Notes: a model not told the origin generated them from the letters alone. A DNA stretch of 64,000 bases from JAVBLP01 sp031553505 (GCA_031553505.1 JAVBLP010000012.1:62001-126000); one strand, 5' to 3'. Positions 52,355 to 61,947 are shown, counted from the stretch's first letter. Numbers and translations are program-made.

Positions 52355-54745
52355 ATGAATAAAATTAAAAGGCTGATAATTACCCTAGTATTTCCAAAAA
52401 CTATAGTTTTAATAGCGTTACTGTTCTCCGCTCTTGTAACAATAACGATTCTTGAATTTGTCCATCCGGCTTTCGGCTGGACTTTAACGCTTATACTTTT
52501 CGCGCTGCTTGCCGTGTTTCTGTTTCTTATCATCCAAAAGCCGGTTCTTATTATGCACGGTTTTATATGGATATTAAACCACACGGCATATAAAATAAAA
52601 ACAATAGGGCATGAAAATATACCGCAGACAGGCGGCGGTCTTATAGTTTCCAATTCGGTATCTTATATAGATCTTGTATTGATTTTTTCAGCTATTAAAA
52701 GGCCGGTTAAATTTTTCGTTGATAAAGATTTCAGCGAGAGCCCTTTTTTAAAGCCGTTTTTGAATGAAACAAACAGTATACCGATTGACACCGGAAACCC
52801 TAAAGCTATGGGAAGGGCGTTAAAAGAAGCGCGTTCAACAATACAGGCAGGCGGTCTTGTTTGTATTTTTGCTGAAGGCGATCTTACCAGAACCGGCAAT
52901 ATGCTCCCGTTTAAAAGAGGCTACGAGTTTATAGTAAGAAATTTGGACGTTCCCATAATACCGCTGCATTTGGACAGAATTTGGGGCTCGACATTTTCAT
53001 TTGTTGACAGGAAGATAAAATGGAGATTCCCGAAAGTAATACCCTATCCCGTAACCGTAAGCATCGGTGAACCTATGCCGTCTATTTCAAAACCGTTTGA
53101 GGTAAGATTAGCCGTTCAGGAACTTTCTGCGGCGGCGTTTAAACTCAGGGGCGATAATCAGAAAAAACTTCATGTAGGCTTTATACGCGAAGCGGCAAGG
53201 CACCCGTTTAAATTTTGCTTCGGCGATCTTAATACAAAGTTGAGTTATCTGCAAACCTTTGTTTTCGCATTGGCAATGGCAAAAAAATTCGGCTGTAAAG
53301 CGGATAATGAAAAAATAGGCATTTTACTTCCTACGTCTATTGCGGGCGCGGTTGCCAACATAGCAATCCTTATGGCGGGTAAAATCCCAGTTAATTTGAA
53401 CTTTACCTCTTCCAAAGAAACACTTGAATCGTGCATAAAACAGTGCGATATGAAGCGCATTATATCTTCCCGGGCTTTTCTTGATAAAATTAATATGCGC
53501 GCTTTTGACAATATGATAGTTTACGCTGAAGACATAAAAAAAAGCATGGGCTTTTTTGACAAACTAAAAAAGTCCGCGGCGCTGATATTTCTTCCCTCGA
53601 AATTGCTTGTGAAAATGTATGTTAAAGGCGACGCGGCAAATATTGATGATGTCGCGACTATAATTTTTTCAAGCGGCACCACGGGCGAACCTAAAGGCAT
53701 CGTCCTTACGCATCAAAACATAGTTTCAAACGTTGAGGCGGCGTATAAAATCATAGGCATTAAAGAAGACGATATAATTGCGGGCATACTTCCGATATTT
53801 CATTCATTCGGCTTTACGGCTACGCTTTGGCTTGTGGCGTATTACGGCATTGGCGCTGCTTACCATCCAAGTCCTGTTGAAGCGGCAAGCGTGGGTGACC
53901 TGATACAAAAATATAAATGTACGCTTATGTTTGCCACCCCGACTTTTTTAAACGCTTATACCAGAAAATGTACCGAAGAACAGTTTAAATCGTTGAGGAT
54001 AGTTGTAGCGGGGGCGGAAAAACTCAAAAAAACAATTTCAAATACCTTCTATGAAAAATTTAAGAAGACCGTTTTTGAAGGTTACGGCGCTACGGAATTG
54101 TCGCCCATAGTTTCGCTCGGCATTCCTTGCTATATAGATCCTAAAACTAATAAAATCCAGGTAGGCAATAAATTCGGCACGGTAGGGCATCCTCTGCCCG
54201 GCGTTGCCGCTAAAATTGTTGATCCGGACACTTTTGAGCTTCTTCCTTCTGAAAAAGAAGGCATGCTTTTGATAAAAGGCCCGAATGTGATGAAAGGCTA
54301 TTTGCACAGCCCTGAAAAGACTGCCGATGTTATAAAAGACGGCTGGTATGTTACGGGCGATATCGCGATTTTGGATAATGACGGTTTTATAGCCATAACC
54401 GACAGGCTGAGCAGGTTCAGCAAAATAGGCGGCGAGATGGTGCCGCAGATAAAAATTGAAGAAGAAATACACGCCGCGGCCGGAGAAGACGAGCATTTTT
54501 GTATTGTTACAGCCGTATCGGATGAAAAGAAAGGCGAACGCCTTGTAGTACTTTACAAAGGCGAGCATGATATCAATAAAATACTCCAAAAGATGTACGA
54601 AAAAGGGCTTCCGCGCCTTTGGGTACCCAAAAAAGAGAATTTTTATAAAATTGAAGATTTTCCGCGCCTTGGCAACGGAAAACTTGATTTTAAACAGATT
54701 AAGAAAGTTGCCGCGGATTTCTTTAATGTCTCAATTCAGGGTTAG
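52355..54745 (+). CDS. Aas-like acyltransferase/acyl-ACP synthetase fusion with altered acyltransferase motif
   Basis: About 796 residues. Two membrane helices (about 5-55), then a PlsC-like region (about 80-250). Its His-x4-Asp motif reads N-S-V-S-Y-I-D, with Ser101 in place of the catalytic His (Asp106 kept); the second motif reads FAEGDLTRTG (about 170). Then an AMP-binding enzyme: SSGTTGEPKG (about 435-445), YGATELSP (about 575) and TGDIAILDNDGFIAITDR (about 665-682), ending in GNGKLD with the catalytic Lys (about 778). Family role: re-acylation of lysophospholipid with fatty acid activated on ACP. The synthetase part looks intact; the acyltransferase part may be inactive or altered. Start at 52355 has GGGG upstream; 52328 lacks one. 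Convergent with rlmB, overlapping by four bases. Confidence 0.85.
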   Translation: MNKIKRLIITLVFPKTIVLIALLFSALVTITILEFVHPAFGWTLTLILFALLAVFLFLIIQKPVLIMHGFIWILNHTAYKIKTIGHENIPQTGGGLIVSNSVSYIDLVLIFSAIKRPVKFFVDKDFSESPFLKPFLNETNSIPIDTGNPKAMGRALKEARSTIQAGGLVCIFAEGDLTRTGNMLPFKRGYEFIVRNLDVPIIPLHLDRIWGSTFSFVDRKIKWRFPKVIPYPVTVSIGEPMPSISKPFEVRLAVQELSAAAFKLRGDNQKKLHVGFIREAARHPFKFCFGDLNTKLSYLQTFVFALAMAKKFGCKADNEKIGILLPTSIAGAVANIAILMAGKIPVNLNFTSSKETLESCIKQCDMKRIISSRAFLDKINMRAFDNMIVYAEDIKKSMGFFDKLKKSAALIFLPSKLLVKMYVKGDAANIDDVATIIFSSGTTGEPKGIVLTHQNIVSNVEAAYKIIGIKEDDIIAGILPIFHSFGFTATLWLVAYYGIGAAYHPSPVEAASVGDLIQKYKCTLMFATPTFLNAYTRKCTEEQFKSLRIVVAGAEKLKKTISNTFYEKFKKTVFEGYGATELSPIVSLGIPCYIDPKTNKIQVGNKFGTVGHPLPGVAAKIVDPDTFELLPSEKEGMLLIKGPNVMKGYLHSPEKTADVIKDGWYVTGDIAILDNDGFIAITDRLSRFSKIGGEMVPQIKIEEEIHAAAGEDEHFCIVTAVSDEKKGERLVVLYKGEHDINKILQKMYEKGLPRLWVPKKENFYKIEDFPRLGNGKLDFKQIKKVAADFFNVSIQG

Positions 54746-55518
54746 TTTTTTATCTTTTTAGATACTTCATATAATATAACTGCCGAAGCGCATGAAGCGT
54801 TAAGGGATGAAATTGTACTTTTCTGCGGTATTGAAATCAAAAAATCACAGTTTTTCTTTGTTAAATCGTGCAGTCCGAAACCTTCGCTGCCAATCACAAT
54901 GGCAAGAGGGAAAGGCAAATCGGCTTCTTCTAAATTCTGCCCGCCGTTTTCTGCCCCAGCAACCCAAAATCCCTGCTTTTTTAAATAATCTATCGTTTGG
55001 TTTGTATTTGTAACCCTTGAAATTGAAATATGTTCAATAGCGCCGGCGGAAGATTTAGAAACTGTTTCCGTTACGCCTGCCGCGCGCCATTTTGGTATAA
55101 CAACGCCGTCAGCGCCGAATGCAACGCAATTTCTTATAATCGCGCCCAAATTGTGAGGGTCTTCAATGCCGTCAAGTATCACAAGCAAAGGTTTCGCGCT
55201 CTTTTTCGCCTGCCCGACAAGCTCATTTATCTCAAAATACTGCATCGGAGAGACCTCAGCGGCAATACCCTGTGAGTTTTCGGAGTATTTATCAAGCTTT
55301 TCCGGCGGTACATTATGGACCGCTATGCCTTTAGATTTCGCGAGATTTATAATCTCGCTTATCGCGGCGCCTCTGGCTGTCTGCGCGACCATGATTTTGT
55401 TTACGGTTCTTTTGCCTGCTTTTAAAAGTTCCAATACCGAATTGCGCCCGTAAACAATATTGTCCAAAGGCTGTTCTTTTGTTTGATATGTTTTTTTGTG
55501 AAATTTATTGTATGACAT
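54742..55518 (-). CDS. rlmB: 23S rRNA 2'-O-ribose methyltransferase, TrmH/SpoU family (RlmB)
   Basis: A 258-residue SpoU enzyme. N-terminal substrate-binding domain (YGRNSVLELLKAG, about 22-34), then a knotted catalytic domain with LDGIEDPHNLGAIIRNC (about 114-130), VIGSEGFGLHDLTKKNCD (about 208-225) and ISIPQKSTISSLNASCASAVILY (core ISSLNASCA, about 236-244). RlmB methylates G2251 of 23S rRNA with SAM. Could be another SpoU paralogue, but length and motif order fit RlmB best. The 127 bases to cysS show no gene. Confidence 0.9.
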   Translation of the reverse strand: MSYNKFHKKTYQTKEQPLDNIVYGRNSVLELLKAGKRTVNKIMVAQTARGAAISEIINLAKSKGIAVHNVPPEKLDKYSENSQGIAAEVSPMQYFEINELVGQAKKSAKPLLVILDGIEDPHNLGAIIRNCVAFGADGVVIPKWRAAGVTETVSKSSAGAIEHISISRVTNTNQTIDYLKKQGFWVAGAENGGQNLEEADLPFPLAIVIGSEGFGLHDLTKKNCDFLISIPQKSTISSLNASCASAVILYEVSKKIKN

Positions 55519-55645
55519 ATTATCCTTTATATAGAGCGAAGATTGAAAATTTGGGAGTGAAAATGGAGTATTTTGCTTTTTGCCGAACTGATTATTCGCA
55601 AAAACTAAAAATAGCTGCTCTTAACTCTCAATTTTCCACTCTTTT

Positions 55646-57043
55646 TTATATCTTTTTTGTCAGTACGGACGTTCCGTCAGGATTATCAACTATTTTATAT
55701 CCTTTTTCATCTATCGCTTTTCTTAATCTGTCCGCTTCCGGCCAGTTTTTTGCAATTCTCACCGCGTTCCTTTCATTTAACAGGTTTTGCAAATCTTCAT
55801 CAGAAGAATCATTTTTTGGCAAGGATATGCCAAGCGACTCTTCACAAAATTCTTCAAAAAGTTTTTTAAGCTGCGTAAGCCTTGTTTCAGGCGACTTAAA
55901 TATTTCATTAAGAATCATATTTTTAAGCTCGTGCAGGTATGAAAGGGCTTTTTCGGAGTTGAAATCGTCATCTAAAGAGTCTAAAAAAGCGTTTTTTATT
56001 GCGATAAGGTCTTCATCTGTAACTTCCGCCGCAGGTATTTTTGCGACTGAAGAAAGCCTTAAATACGCGTCATCAAGGCCCTGTAAAGCGCTTTTTGCCG
56101 ATTCAAGCCCCGAATCTGAAAAATCAAGCGGGCTTGAATAGTGCTGCGTTAATAGGTAATACCTTACAACTCTGGGGTTGTATTTATAAAAAATGCTTTT
56201 AAGAGTGAAGAAGTTATTCAAAGATTTTGACATCTTTTCTTTGTTTATCGTTACAAAACCGTTGTGAATCCAATATTTTACGAATGGTTTGCCGGTTTTT
56301 GCTTCGCTTTGGGCTATTTCGTTTTCGTGATGCGGAAATATTAAATCCTGCCCTCCGCCGTGGATGTCTATCGTGTCTCCGAGTATTTTAGATGACATTA
56401 CGGAGCATTCTATATGCCAGCCGGGCCTGCCTTTGCCCCATGGGCTGTCCCATGAAACGTCCGCCGGTTCGCCGCTTTTTGATTTTTTCCATAATGCAAA
56501 ATCAAAAGCGCAGTGTTTTTCATCGCATACGCCGACTCTCGCGCCTGCTTTTAAATCTTCCGTATTGCGTTTGGAAAGCTTTCCGTATTCTTTAAATTTA
56601 TCAACAGAGTAGTAAACATCCCCGTTAGTTTCATAGGCAAAACCTTTGTCTATTAACTGCTGTATAAAAGATATTATTTCCGGAATCATTTCCGTAACGC
56701 GCGGGTACTTTTTGGCTTTTAATATATTCAGTTTATCCATTTGGGCAAAGTAATCGTCTATATATGTCTGGGCAAGCTGCGCGGACGGTATATTTTTTTC
56801 ATTAGCCCTTTTAATTATCTTGTCATCTACATCGGTAAAGTTTTGTATATGGTTAACATCGTAGCCTCTTTTTAAAAGGTGCCTTTTTACAATGTCAAAA
56901 ACCACGTAGGCTCTTGCGTGCCCTAAATGCACTTCGTCATAAGGCGTTACGCCGCAAACATACATTGAAACTTTGTTTTCCCGCTGCGGGGTAAAAATTT
57001 CTTTTTTGTTTGAAAGGGTATTATGGATTTTGATCGGCATCAT
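55646..57043 (-). CDS. cysS: Cysteinyl-tRNA synthetase
   Basis: A 465-residue class I synthetase. The N-terminal CGVTPYDEVHLGHARAYVVFD (about 30-50) carries the HIGH-type HLGH; the zinc site includes C30 and the HIECSVMSSKILG block (about 206-218) with GGGQDLIFPHHENE; KMSKS is at about 266-270. The C-terminal DALR-like helical domain ends with a KGYKIVDNPDGTSVL segment. The ATG overlaps the ispF stop (ATGATG), with AAGGA upstream. Standard length. Confidence 0.97.
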   Translation of the reverse strand: MMPIKIHNTLSNKKEIFTPQRENKVSMYVCGVTPYDEVHLGHARAYVVFDIVKRHLLKRGYDVNHIQNFTDVDDKIIKRANEKNIPSAQLAQTYIDDYFAQMDKLNILKAKKYPRVTEMIPEIISFIQQLIDKGFAYETNGDVYYSVDKFKEYGKLSKRNTEDLKAGARVGVCDEKHCAFDFALWKKSKSGEPADVSWDSPWGKGRPGWHIECSVMSSKILGDTIDIHGGGQDLIFPHHENEIAQSEAKTGKPFVKYWIHNGFVTINKEKMSKSLNNFFTLKSIFYKYNPRVVRYYLLTQHYSSPLDFSDSGLESAKSALQGLDDAYLRLSSVAKIPAAEVTDEDLIAIKNAFLDSLDDDFNSEKALSYLHELKNMILNEIFKSPETRLTQLKKLFEEFCEESLGISLPKNDSSDEDLQNLLNERNAVRIAKNWPEADRLRKAIDEKGYKIVDNPDGTSVLTKKI

Positions 57044-57522
57044 TTTTCCTTGGATTTCTTTATTGAAGCGACAGCCATCGCTGCCATGCCTTCGCCGCGG
57101 CCGATAAAGCCTATTTTTTCATTCGTGGTGGCTTTTATGGCTATTCTTGCTTTATTTAACTTTGTGGCTTTTGATATATTGCTTTTCATTTCCTCTATAA
57201 ACGGGTAAATTTTCGGCGTTTCAGCTATAAGCGTCATATCTATATTGTTAATCGAGAATTTTCTCTTTTTAAGCTCTTTGCAAACCTCTTCCAAAAGCAA
57301 TATGCTTGAAATTCCTTTGTATTTCGGGTCGGTGTTAGGAAAAAAGTGTCCTATATCGCTTAATCCGGCGGCGCCAAGCAGCGCGTCCATCAATGCGTGT
57401 ATTAAAACGTCGGCATCGCTATGGCCGTCCAATCCTTTAGGGGAAGCTATTTCAACGCCGCCCAAAATAAGTTTTCTGCCTTTTTTAAGCTTGTGAACGT
57501 CATAACCAAAGCCCGTAAACAT
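57040..57522 (-). CDS. ispF: 2-C-methyl-D-erythritol 2,4-cyclodiphosphate synthase
   Basis: A 160-residue MEP-pathway enzyme. FGYDVHKL (about 5-12) and LDGHSDADVLIHALMDALLGAAG (core HSDADVLIHA, about 34-43) carry the zinc ligands Asp/His; DIGHFFPNTDPKYKG (about 57-71) and the C-terminal KATTNEKIGFIGRGEGM are also conserved. It converts CDP-methylerythritol 2-phosphate to the cyclodiphosphate. Follows ispD by 18 bases; overlaps cysS. Confidence 0.97.
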   Translation of the reverse strand: MFTGFGYDVHKLKKGRKLILGGVEIASPKGLDGHSDADVLIHALMDALLGAAGLSDIGHFFPNTDPKYKGISSILLLEEVCKELKKRKFSINNIDMTLIAETPKIYPFIEEMKSNISKATKLNKARIAIKATTNEKIGFIGRGEGMAAMAVASIKKSKEK

Positions 57523-57540
57523 TTTTTATTCCTTTTTAAA

Positions 57541-58203
57541 CTATCTTTTCTGCAGATATTTTTCCGCTACTTTAAAATCCTGTTTTTCGGTAATCTTAAA
57601 ATTTGGAAATTTGCTCTCAACTACCGCGACTTTAACGTCTAAATTCTCAATTAGCTGCGAATCATCGGTTGTTTTTTTATCTATTTTTTTGGAATAAGCC
57701 TTAAAAAGAAGCTTTGCCGCAAAAATCTGCGGAGTTTGGGCATTCCACAATGTGCTTCTGTCTAAAGTGGCTGTTATTTTGCCGTTTTTAACAATTTTAA
57801 CGGTATCTTTAGTTTTTTCTGCGGCTATTGCCGCTTTTGATTTAACGGCGTTTTTTAAAACGGCAAGAATATCCTGCGGTGATATCAAGGGGCGCGCCGC
57901 ATCGTGTATCGCGATAAAATCAATTGATTTTTCAATAACTTTAAGTCCGTTTTTTACGGAGTCAAACCTTTCTTTTCCGCCCGCCGTAAAAATAAAAGGA
58001 AGGTTTTTGTATTTTTTTGATAAACCTGCAAGCATATCGGCAGGAACTGCTATTATTATCTGCTTAAATTCTTTTAATGAGGCAAAAGTTTGCGCGCTCC
58101 ATAAAAACATCGGCTTATTTTTTATATTTAAAAATTGTTTAGGGATTTCGGAGCCGAATCTTTTGCCGGAACCGCCAGCAACTATAATGGCTGCGGCTTT
58201 CAT
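57541..58203 (-). CDS. ispD: 2-C-methyl-D-erythritol 4-phosphate cytidylyltransferase
   Basis: A 220-residue nucleotidyltransferase. The CTP-binding loop is AGGSGKRFGSEIPKQF (about 10-25); IHDAARPLI (about 99-107) and a DSQLIE segment near 180 follow. It makes CDP-methylerythritol from MEP and CTP and feeds ispF just downstream. The start overlaps the PIN/TRAM gene by four bases. Confidence 0.96.
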   Translation of the reverse strand: MKAAAIIVAGGSGKRFGSEIPKQFLNIKNKPMFLWSAQTFASLKEFKQIIIAVPADMLAGLSKKYKNLPFIFTAGGKERFDSVKNGLKVIEKSIDFIAIHDAARPLISPQDILAVLKNAVKSKAAIAAEKTKDTVKIVKNGKITATLDRSTLWNAQTPQIFAAKLLFKAYSKKIDKKTTDDSQLIENLDVKVAVVESKFPNFKITEKQDFKVAEKYLQKR

Positions 58204-59249
58204 CCGTTCCTTCCGTTTTTGCGGTTATTGTTATTATTGCTGCCGTGCTGCTGCATATGAGGCGGTTCATTATTTTCGGATATTTTGCCGAAAACCATTC
58301 TGCCCGAAGAAGTCTGTATTATTGATGTAACGTTGAGTTCAACCCTTTTGCCTACAAACTTTCTGCCGTCTTCGGCAACTACCATAGTTCCGTCATCAAG
58401 GTAGCCTATAGCCTGGTTTTGCTGGTTTCCTTCTTTAACAAGGTATATCATAAGGTTTTCGCCCGGTAAAAATATGGGCGTCAGGGAATTTGCAAGGTCG
58501 TTTATGTTTAAAACCGTAATGCCTTGTATAGATGCCATTTTGTTAAGGTTGAAGTCGGTAGTGATGATTTTTGCGCGCATATCTTTCGCAAGTTCGGTAA
58601 GCTTTGAGTCAGTGCCTTTGAGGTCAGCATAATCTTTTTCGTATATTTTTGTGGTGATACTTTCCGATTTTTGGAGTTTTGACACTATATCTAAACCTCT
58701 TTTAGAACGGTTGCGCTTTATCGCGTCATTGGAATCAGCAAGCGCCTGCAGTTCGTTTAAAACAAATTTAGGTATAACAAGAGTCGCCAAAAGGAATTTT
58801 GTTTCGGCAATGTCAAAAATTCTGCCGTCTATTATGGCGCTTGTGTCCAAAAGCACCGGCTCGTATGTTTTTCCTTTGGAAAGTCTGAAAATATCTTTGT
58901 CCAAAAGGTCCACTTCGGAAGTTTTTCTCAAGGCTAACACCATGCCAAAATAAGCAAAAAGGATTTTAATCAAAAACGAATATTTTTTGAAAAATAAATC
59001 CACCATGCTGTTGTCCATAAGCGACGCGCCGTAATCAACAAGTTTTGCCGCGACTAAACCCATAACTATGCCGACTATCGCCACGACAAGCGTATCAAGC
59101 GGCGTCTTTTGAAAAACGTATTCCAGCGCCACTATACCCAGCGATATCGAAAGCCCTATTACCGCGCTTAAAAGCGTCGGGTCAATTTGAAAATAAGCGA
59201 TCAGCGGCCCTGCCAAAATAATAAGAATTCTTACAATCCAGATAAGCAT
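58200..59249 (-). CDS. PIN/TRAM domain membrane protein (YacL-like)
   Basis: A 349-residue protein. Four membrane helices (about 2-120), a PIN-like nuclease domain beginning VLLDTSAIIDGRIFDI (about 130-145), with TTDFNLNKMA (about 231), and a C-terminal TRAM domain (GYLDDGTMVVAEDGRKFVGK, core DDGTMVV, about 283-289). The tail after residue 335 is Asn/Gly/His-rich and low-complexity. YacL-like genes are commonly next to ispD, as here. Likely membrane-anchored RNA-binding or RNA-cleaving protein; the substrate is unknown. Confidence 0.92.
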   Translation of the reverse strand: MLIWIVRILIILAGPLIAYFQIDPTLLSAVIGLSISLGIVALEYVFQKTPLDTLVVAIVGIVMGLVAAKLVDYGASLMDNSMVDLFFKKYSFLIKILFAYFGMVLALRKTSEVDLLDKDIFRLSKGKTYEPVLLDTSAIIDGRIFDIAETKFLLATLVIPKFVLNELQALADSNDAIKRNRSKRGLDIVSKLQKSESITTKIYEKDYADLKGTDSKLTELAKDMRAKIITTDFNLNKMASIQGITVLNINDLANSLTPIFLPGENLMIYLVKEGNQQNQAIGYLDDGTMVVAEDGRKFVGKRVELNVTSIIQTSSGRMVFGKISENNEPPHMQQHGSNNNNNRKNGRNG

Positions 59250-59251
59250 AG

Positions 59252-60073
59252 TTACCTCGTATATTTTTTAAAAAGTTTAAGAGCGCTTTTGGTGTCCGGA
59301 TATATTCCGGTCCAGATTTTAAATCCATGCGCTCCTTGGTTTATAAGCATGCCTTCGCCGGAAAAATATTTAAGCTTTTTTTCGGCCGCAAGTTTTGCAA
59401 AAGGCGTTTTCCTCCCGTATATCAAATCATAAATAACCGTGTTTTTAGTTATTCCGGCAGCTTCAAACGGCAATGTGTCCGTCCTTTTCATACCGCAGGC
59501 AGAAGTGTTTACAAGCAAATCCGTTTCGGGAAGGATTGTTTTAATCTTTTCTGCGGGAACAGCCGTAATTTTAAAAGTTTTGGCAAGGTCCCGGGCTTTT
59601 TCGTATGTGCGGTTAGAGATGTATATATGTTTCGCTTCGGCGTTTTTTAAAGCGTGGATAACGGCTCTGGAAGCCCCGCCGGCGCCAAATATAAAAACTG
59701 TTTTATTTCGCACTTTAATGTGTTTTGAAATCAGGTCCGAACTGAAGCCTGAATGGTCCGTATTATAACCGTAAAGTTTTCCGTTCTTCACTGCGATAGT
59801 GTTTGCCGCGCCGATGGCTTTAGCGGCTTTATCCGTATAATCAAGAAATTTCATTATGCCGGTTTTTAGCGGCACCGTTACGTTTATGCCGGCAAAACCA
59901 AGAATTTTAAAAGAGTCTACTGCCTTTTTAAGGCTTTTAGGGGGCACTTCAAAAGCGAGATATGAGCAGTTAAATTTCTCTTTTTCAAACCATGCATTCT
60001 GCATAACAGGCGAAAAAGAGTGTTTTATGGGATGGCCTATAATAGCAAACAGTTTAGTTTCAGTATTTATCAT
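59252..60073 (-). CDS. aroE: Shikimate dehydrogenase
   Basis: A 273-residue enzyme. IGHPIKHSFSPVMQNAWF (about 13-30) supplies shikimate-binding residues, NVTVPLKTGIMKFLD (about 66) has the catalytic Lys, VFIFGAGGASRAVIHAL (about 129) the NADP-binding loop, and the C-terminal INQGAHGFKIWTG segment is also family-typical. Reduces 3-dehydroshikimate with NADPH in aromatic amino acid synthesis. I start at 60073 (AGAGGG just upstream); the longer start at 60097 would lie deeper in the TPR gene. The start lies inside the end of that gene. Confidence 0.95.
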   Translation of the reverse strand: MINTETKLFAIIGHPIKHSFSPVMQNAWFEKEKFNCSYLAFEVPPKSLKKAVDSFKILGFAGINVTVPLKTGIMKFLDYTDKAAKAIGAANTIAVKNGKLYGYNTDHSGFSSDLISKHIKVRNKTVFIFGAGGASRAVIHALKNAEAKHIYISNRTYEKARDLAKTFKITAVPAEKIKTILPETDLLVNTSACGMKRTDTLPFEAAGITKNTVIYDLIYGRKTPFAKLAAEKKLKYFSGEGMLINQGAHGFKIWTGIYPDTKSALKLFKKYTR

Positions 60074-60518
60074 GAGCCCTCTTTCTGGCAATGTCATTGT
60101 GCGGGTCTACTAATAAAATTTTTGCCCATGCCAGCGATGCTTTTTTATAATCTCCCAAAGCGTCAAAAGTGAGAGCAAGTTTCATTATAAGGTGTATATT
60201 ATCCGGGTCATCTTTAAGGGTCTGCGTGTACATAACTGCCGTATCATTAAGTATCTCTCTTACTATCAAATTATTGGAAGCCGTATTTTTAGCAAGTGCC
60301 TTTTCTTCTATTGAATAGACAAAAGCCGAAGTTGAAAAGAAAAACGCCAAAAGGAAAAATAAAACGCCTATTTTCTTTCTTTTGATAAGAATATACCTGT
60401 CATTAAAAACATTAGCTTTAAAGAAATTGTTTATTTTCTGTATTTGCTCAGGCCTTGAGTAATAAATCCAGCCCAAAATAAAAAGTAAAATGGATAAAAA
60501 ATACATTGATAATATCAT
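60060..60518 (-). CDS. Small membrane protein with one TPR-like repeat
   Basis: A 152-residue protein. Two membrane helices (about 3-20 and 47-67) enclose a basic loop, followed by an external or periplasmic helical region containing one TPR-like pair (LIMKLALTFDALGDYKKASLAWAKIL, core DALGDYKKAS, about 118-127). It heads the leftward aroE-PIN-ispD-ispF-cysS run, with overlapping or adjoining genes. Role unknown; possibly a scaffold. Confidence 0.7.
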   Translation of the reverse strand: MILSMYFLSILLFILGWIYYSRPEQIQKINNFFKANVFNDRYILIKRKKIGVLFFLLAFFFSTSAFVYSIEEKALAKNTASNNLIVREILNDTAVMYTQTLKDDPDNIHLIMKLALTFDALGDYKKASLAWAKILLVDPHNDIARKRAHDKY

Positions 60519-60586
60519 ATGTTTTGAATTTTATCATAAAGAGATATTGTAGTCAAACTGCTTTTGGATGGTAAAATAAAAAAACC

Positions 60587-60611
60587 GAAACCTGCGTTAA
60601 CCGCAGGTTTC
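60587..60611 (-). terminator. Terminator of the DUF4015-like gene
   Basis: GAAACCTGCG with exact complement and a five-base loop, followed on the minus strand by GGTTTTTTTATTTT. It isolates this gene from the aroE run. Confidence 0.85.
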
Positions 60612-60633
60612 AGTTTGAATGTAATATGTGTAA

Positions 60634-61947
60634 TTAGGAAGCTTTTTCTAATTCCGTTGTTGCGGAGCCGCCGGTATTTGTATCTGAAGATTTTATAGCT
60701 TCCGTGCCTGCGGGTTTAGCCGCTTCTTTGTTTGCCGCGGCTGCCGCTTTTTCCTGCGTTTTTATCATTTCAGGAGTAGCCGGATCGCTTTTCTCGAAAA
60801 CGGTTTCTGCCTCAGGCCCTTTTAAAGCATCTCTTGTGTAAACGCATCTGGAATTCCACAAAAGCCAGTCAGGTATTCCGTTATCGTAGCAAGCCTGGAT
60901 TTGAGCCTGTATTTCTTTCGCGCCGTAACCGCCGAAATCCTGCAGCCACGGGCGTAATTTTTCAGCCGGTATTCTTTTAAGGGCGCCTTCCATGCCTTTA
61001 TATACTATTTTATAAGGTTCTTTATTAGGTTCGGCGACGCCGTATTCGCCTTTATTGTAGTGCGAGGGGTAAGCCATAGGGCTTACATAATCAACCCATT
61101 CAGCCATTTCGACTATTTTTTGGCCTATGCCCATATCCGAAGTTTCTGTGGTTGTCAGCCCGAAAACGTCTATTGAAATTTTTACGTTTTTAGCTTTAAG
61201 TTTTGTATTTGCTTCTTTTAAAAATTCAACTATCGCTTTTGAAGCTTCCGCGCTTGAGTGGTTTTTGTTGCTGTATCTGCAGTTTTTTACATTTCCGTCA
61301 GAAGGGAAACGTATATAATCGAACTGTATTTCTTCAAATCCTAAATCCGCCGCCCTTTCGGCTATTTCAATAGTATATGCCCATGCGTCTTTGTTGTAAG
61401 GGTCAAACCAGGTCATGCCTTTTCTGTCTGTCCAGAGCGAACCGTCAGGGTTTTTAACCGCCATTGACGGTTTTTTTCTCGGCATTAAATTGTCTTTAAA
61501 AACTACTATTCTCGCGACTGTATAAACGCCTTTTTCCTTAAGCTGCTGTAAGTACTGGTCAACGTTTGTCATAGCCCTGAAATACGCGCCGTTGGCATCG
61601 GCTGTTTTTACGCCGGCGATGTAAACCTGCCCTTCCATCTCTTTAATGTCAATTACTGCCGTGTTAAGTTCGGTATTGTCAAAAAACTCCATAACGGCGG
61701 TTCTGTGTTTTGAAACGCCGCTGATATGCGCCGTTAAATGAATGCCCCTGATGTATTTTCTGGGTGGCTCGTAAGCCACGCTGCTGACGACTTCCGAAGA
61801 GACGGTTTCATTAAGCGTCGCTTCCGCCTGGGGATCTTCCAAAACGGTTGTTTTTGAATTTGTCTGTACGCTTGAGCAGGAAACTACGGGAAACATAAAC
61901 AAAAAAGAAAGGAATACCGCAAAAGTTTTAATATTTTTTATTTTCAT
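60634..61947 (-). CDS. Lipoprotein with DUF4015-type glycoside-hydrolase TIM barrel
   Basis: A 437-residue exported protein. Lipobox VVSC at about 21-24 (signal plus CSS), a spacer, and a TIM-barrel domain from about 66 (RGIHLTAHISG) to 370. Landmarks are AVIDIKEMEGQVYIA (about 95-109), GFEEIQFDYIRFPSDG (about 206-221, with the Asp and Tyr-Arg at the strand-4 end) and YVSPMAYPSHY (about 285-295). The tail (about 385-437) is Ala/Glu/Lys-rich and low-complexity. Family function is presumed glycosidic cleavage; the substrate is unknown. It has its own terminator and is divergent from the next gene. Confidence 0.85.
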   Translation of the reverse strand: MKIKNIKTFAVFLSFLFMFPVVSCSSVQTNSKTTVLEDPQAEATLNETVSSEVVSSVAYEPPRKYIRGIHLTAHISGVSKHRTAVMEFFDNTELNTAVIDIKEMEGQVYIAGVKTADANGAYFRAMTNVDQYLQQLKEKGVYTVARIVVFKDNLMPRKKPSMAVKNPDGSLWTDRKGMTWFDPYNKDAWAYTIEIAERAADLGFEEIQFDYIRFPSDGNVKNCRYSNKNHSSAEASKAIVEFLKEANTKLKAKNVKISIDVFGLTTTETSDMGIGQKIVEMAEWVDYVSPMAYPSHYNKGEYGVAEPNKEPYKIVYKGMEGALKRIPAEKLRPWLQDFGGYGAKEIQAQIQACYDNGIPDWLLWNSRCVYTRDALKGPEAETVFEKSDPATPEMIKTQEKAAAAANKEAAKPAGTEAIKSSDTNTGGSATTELEKAS

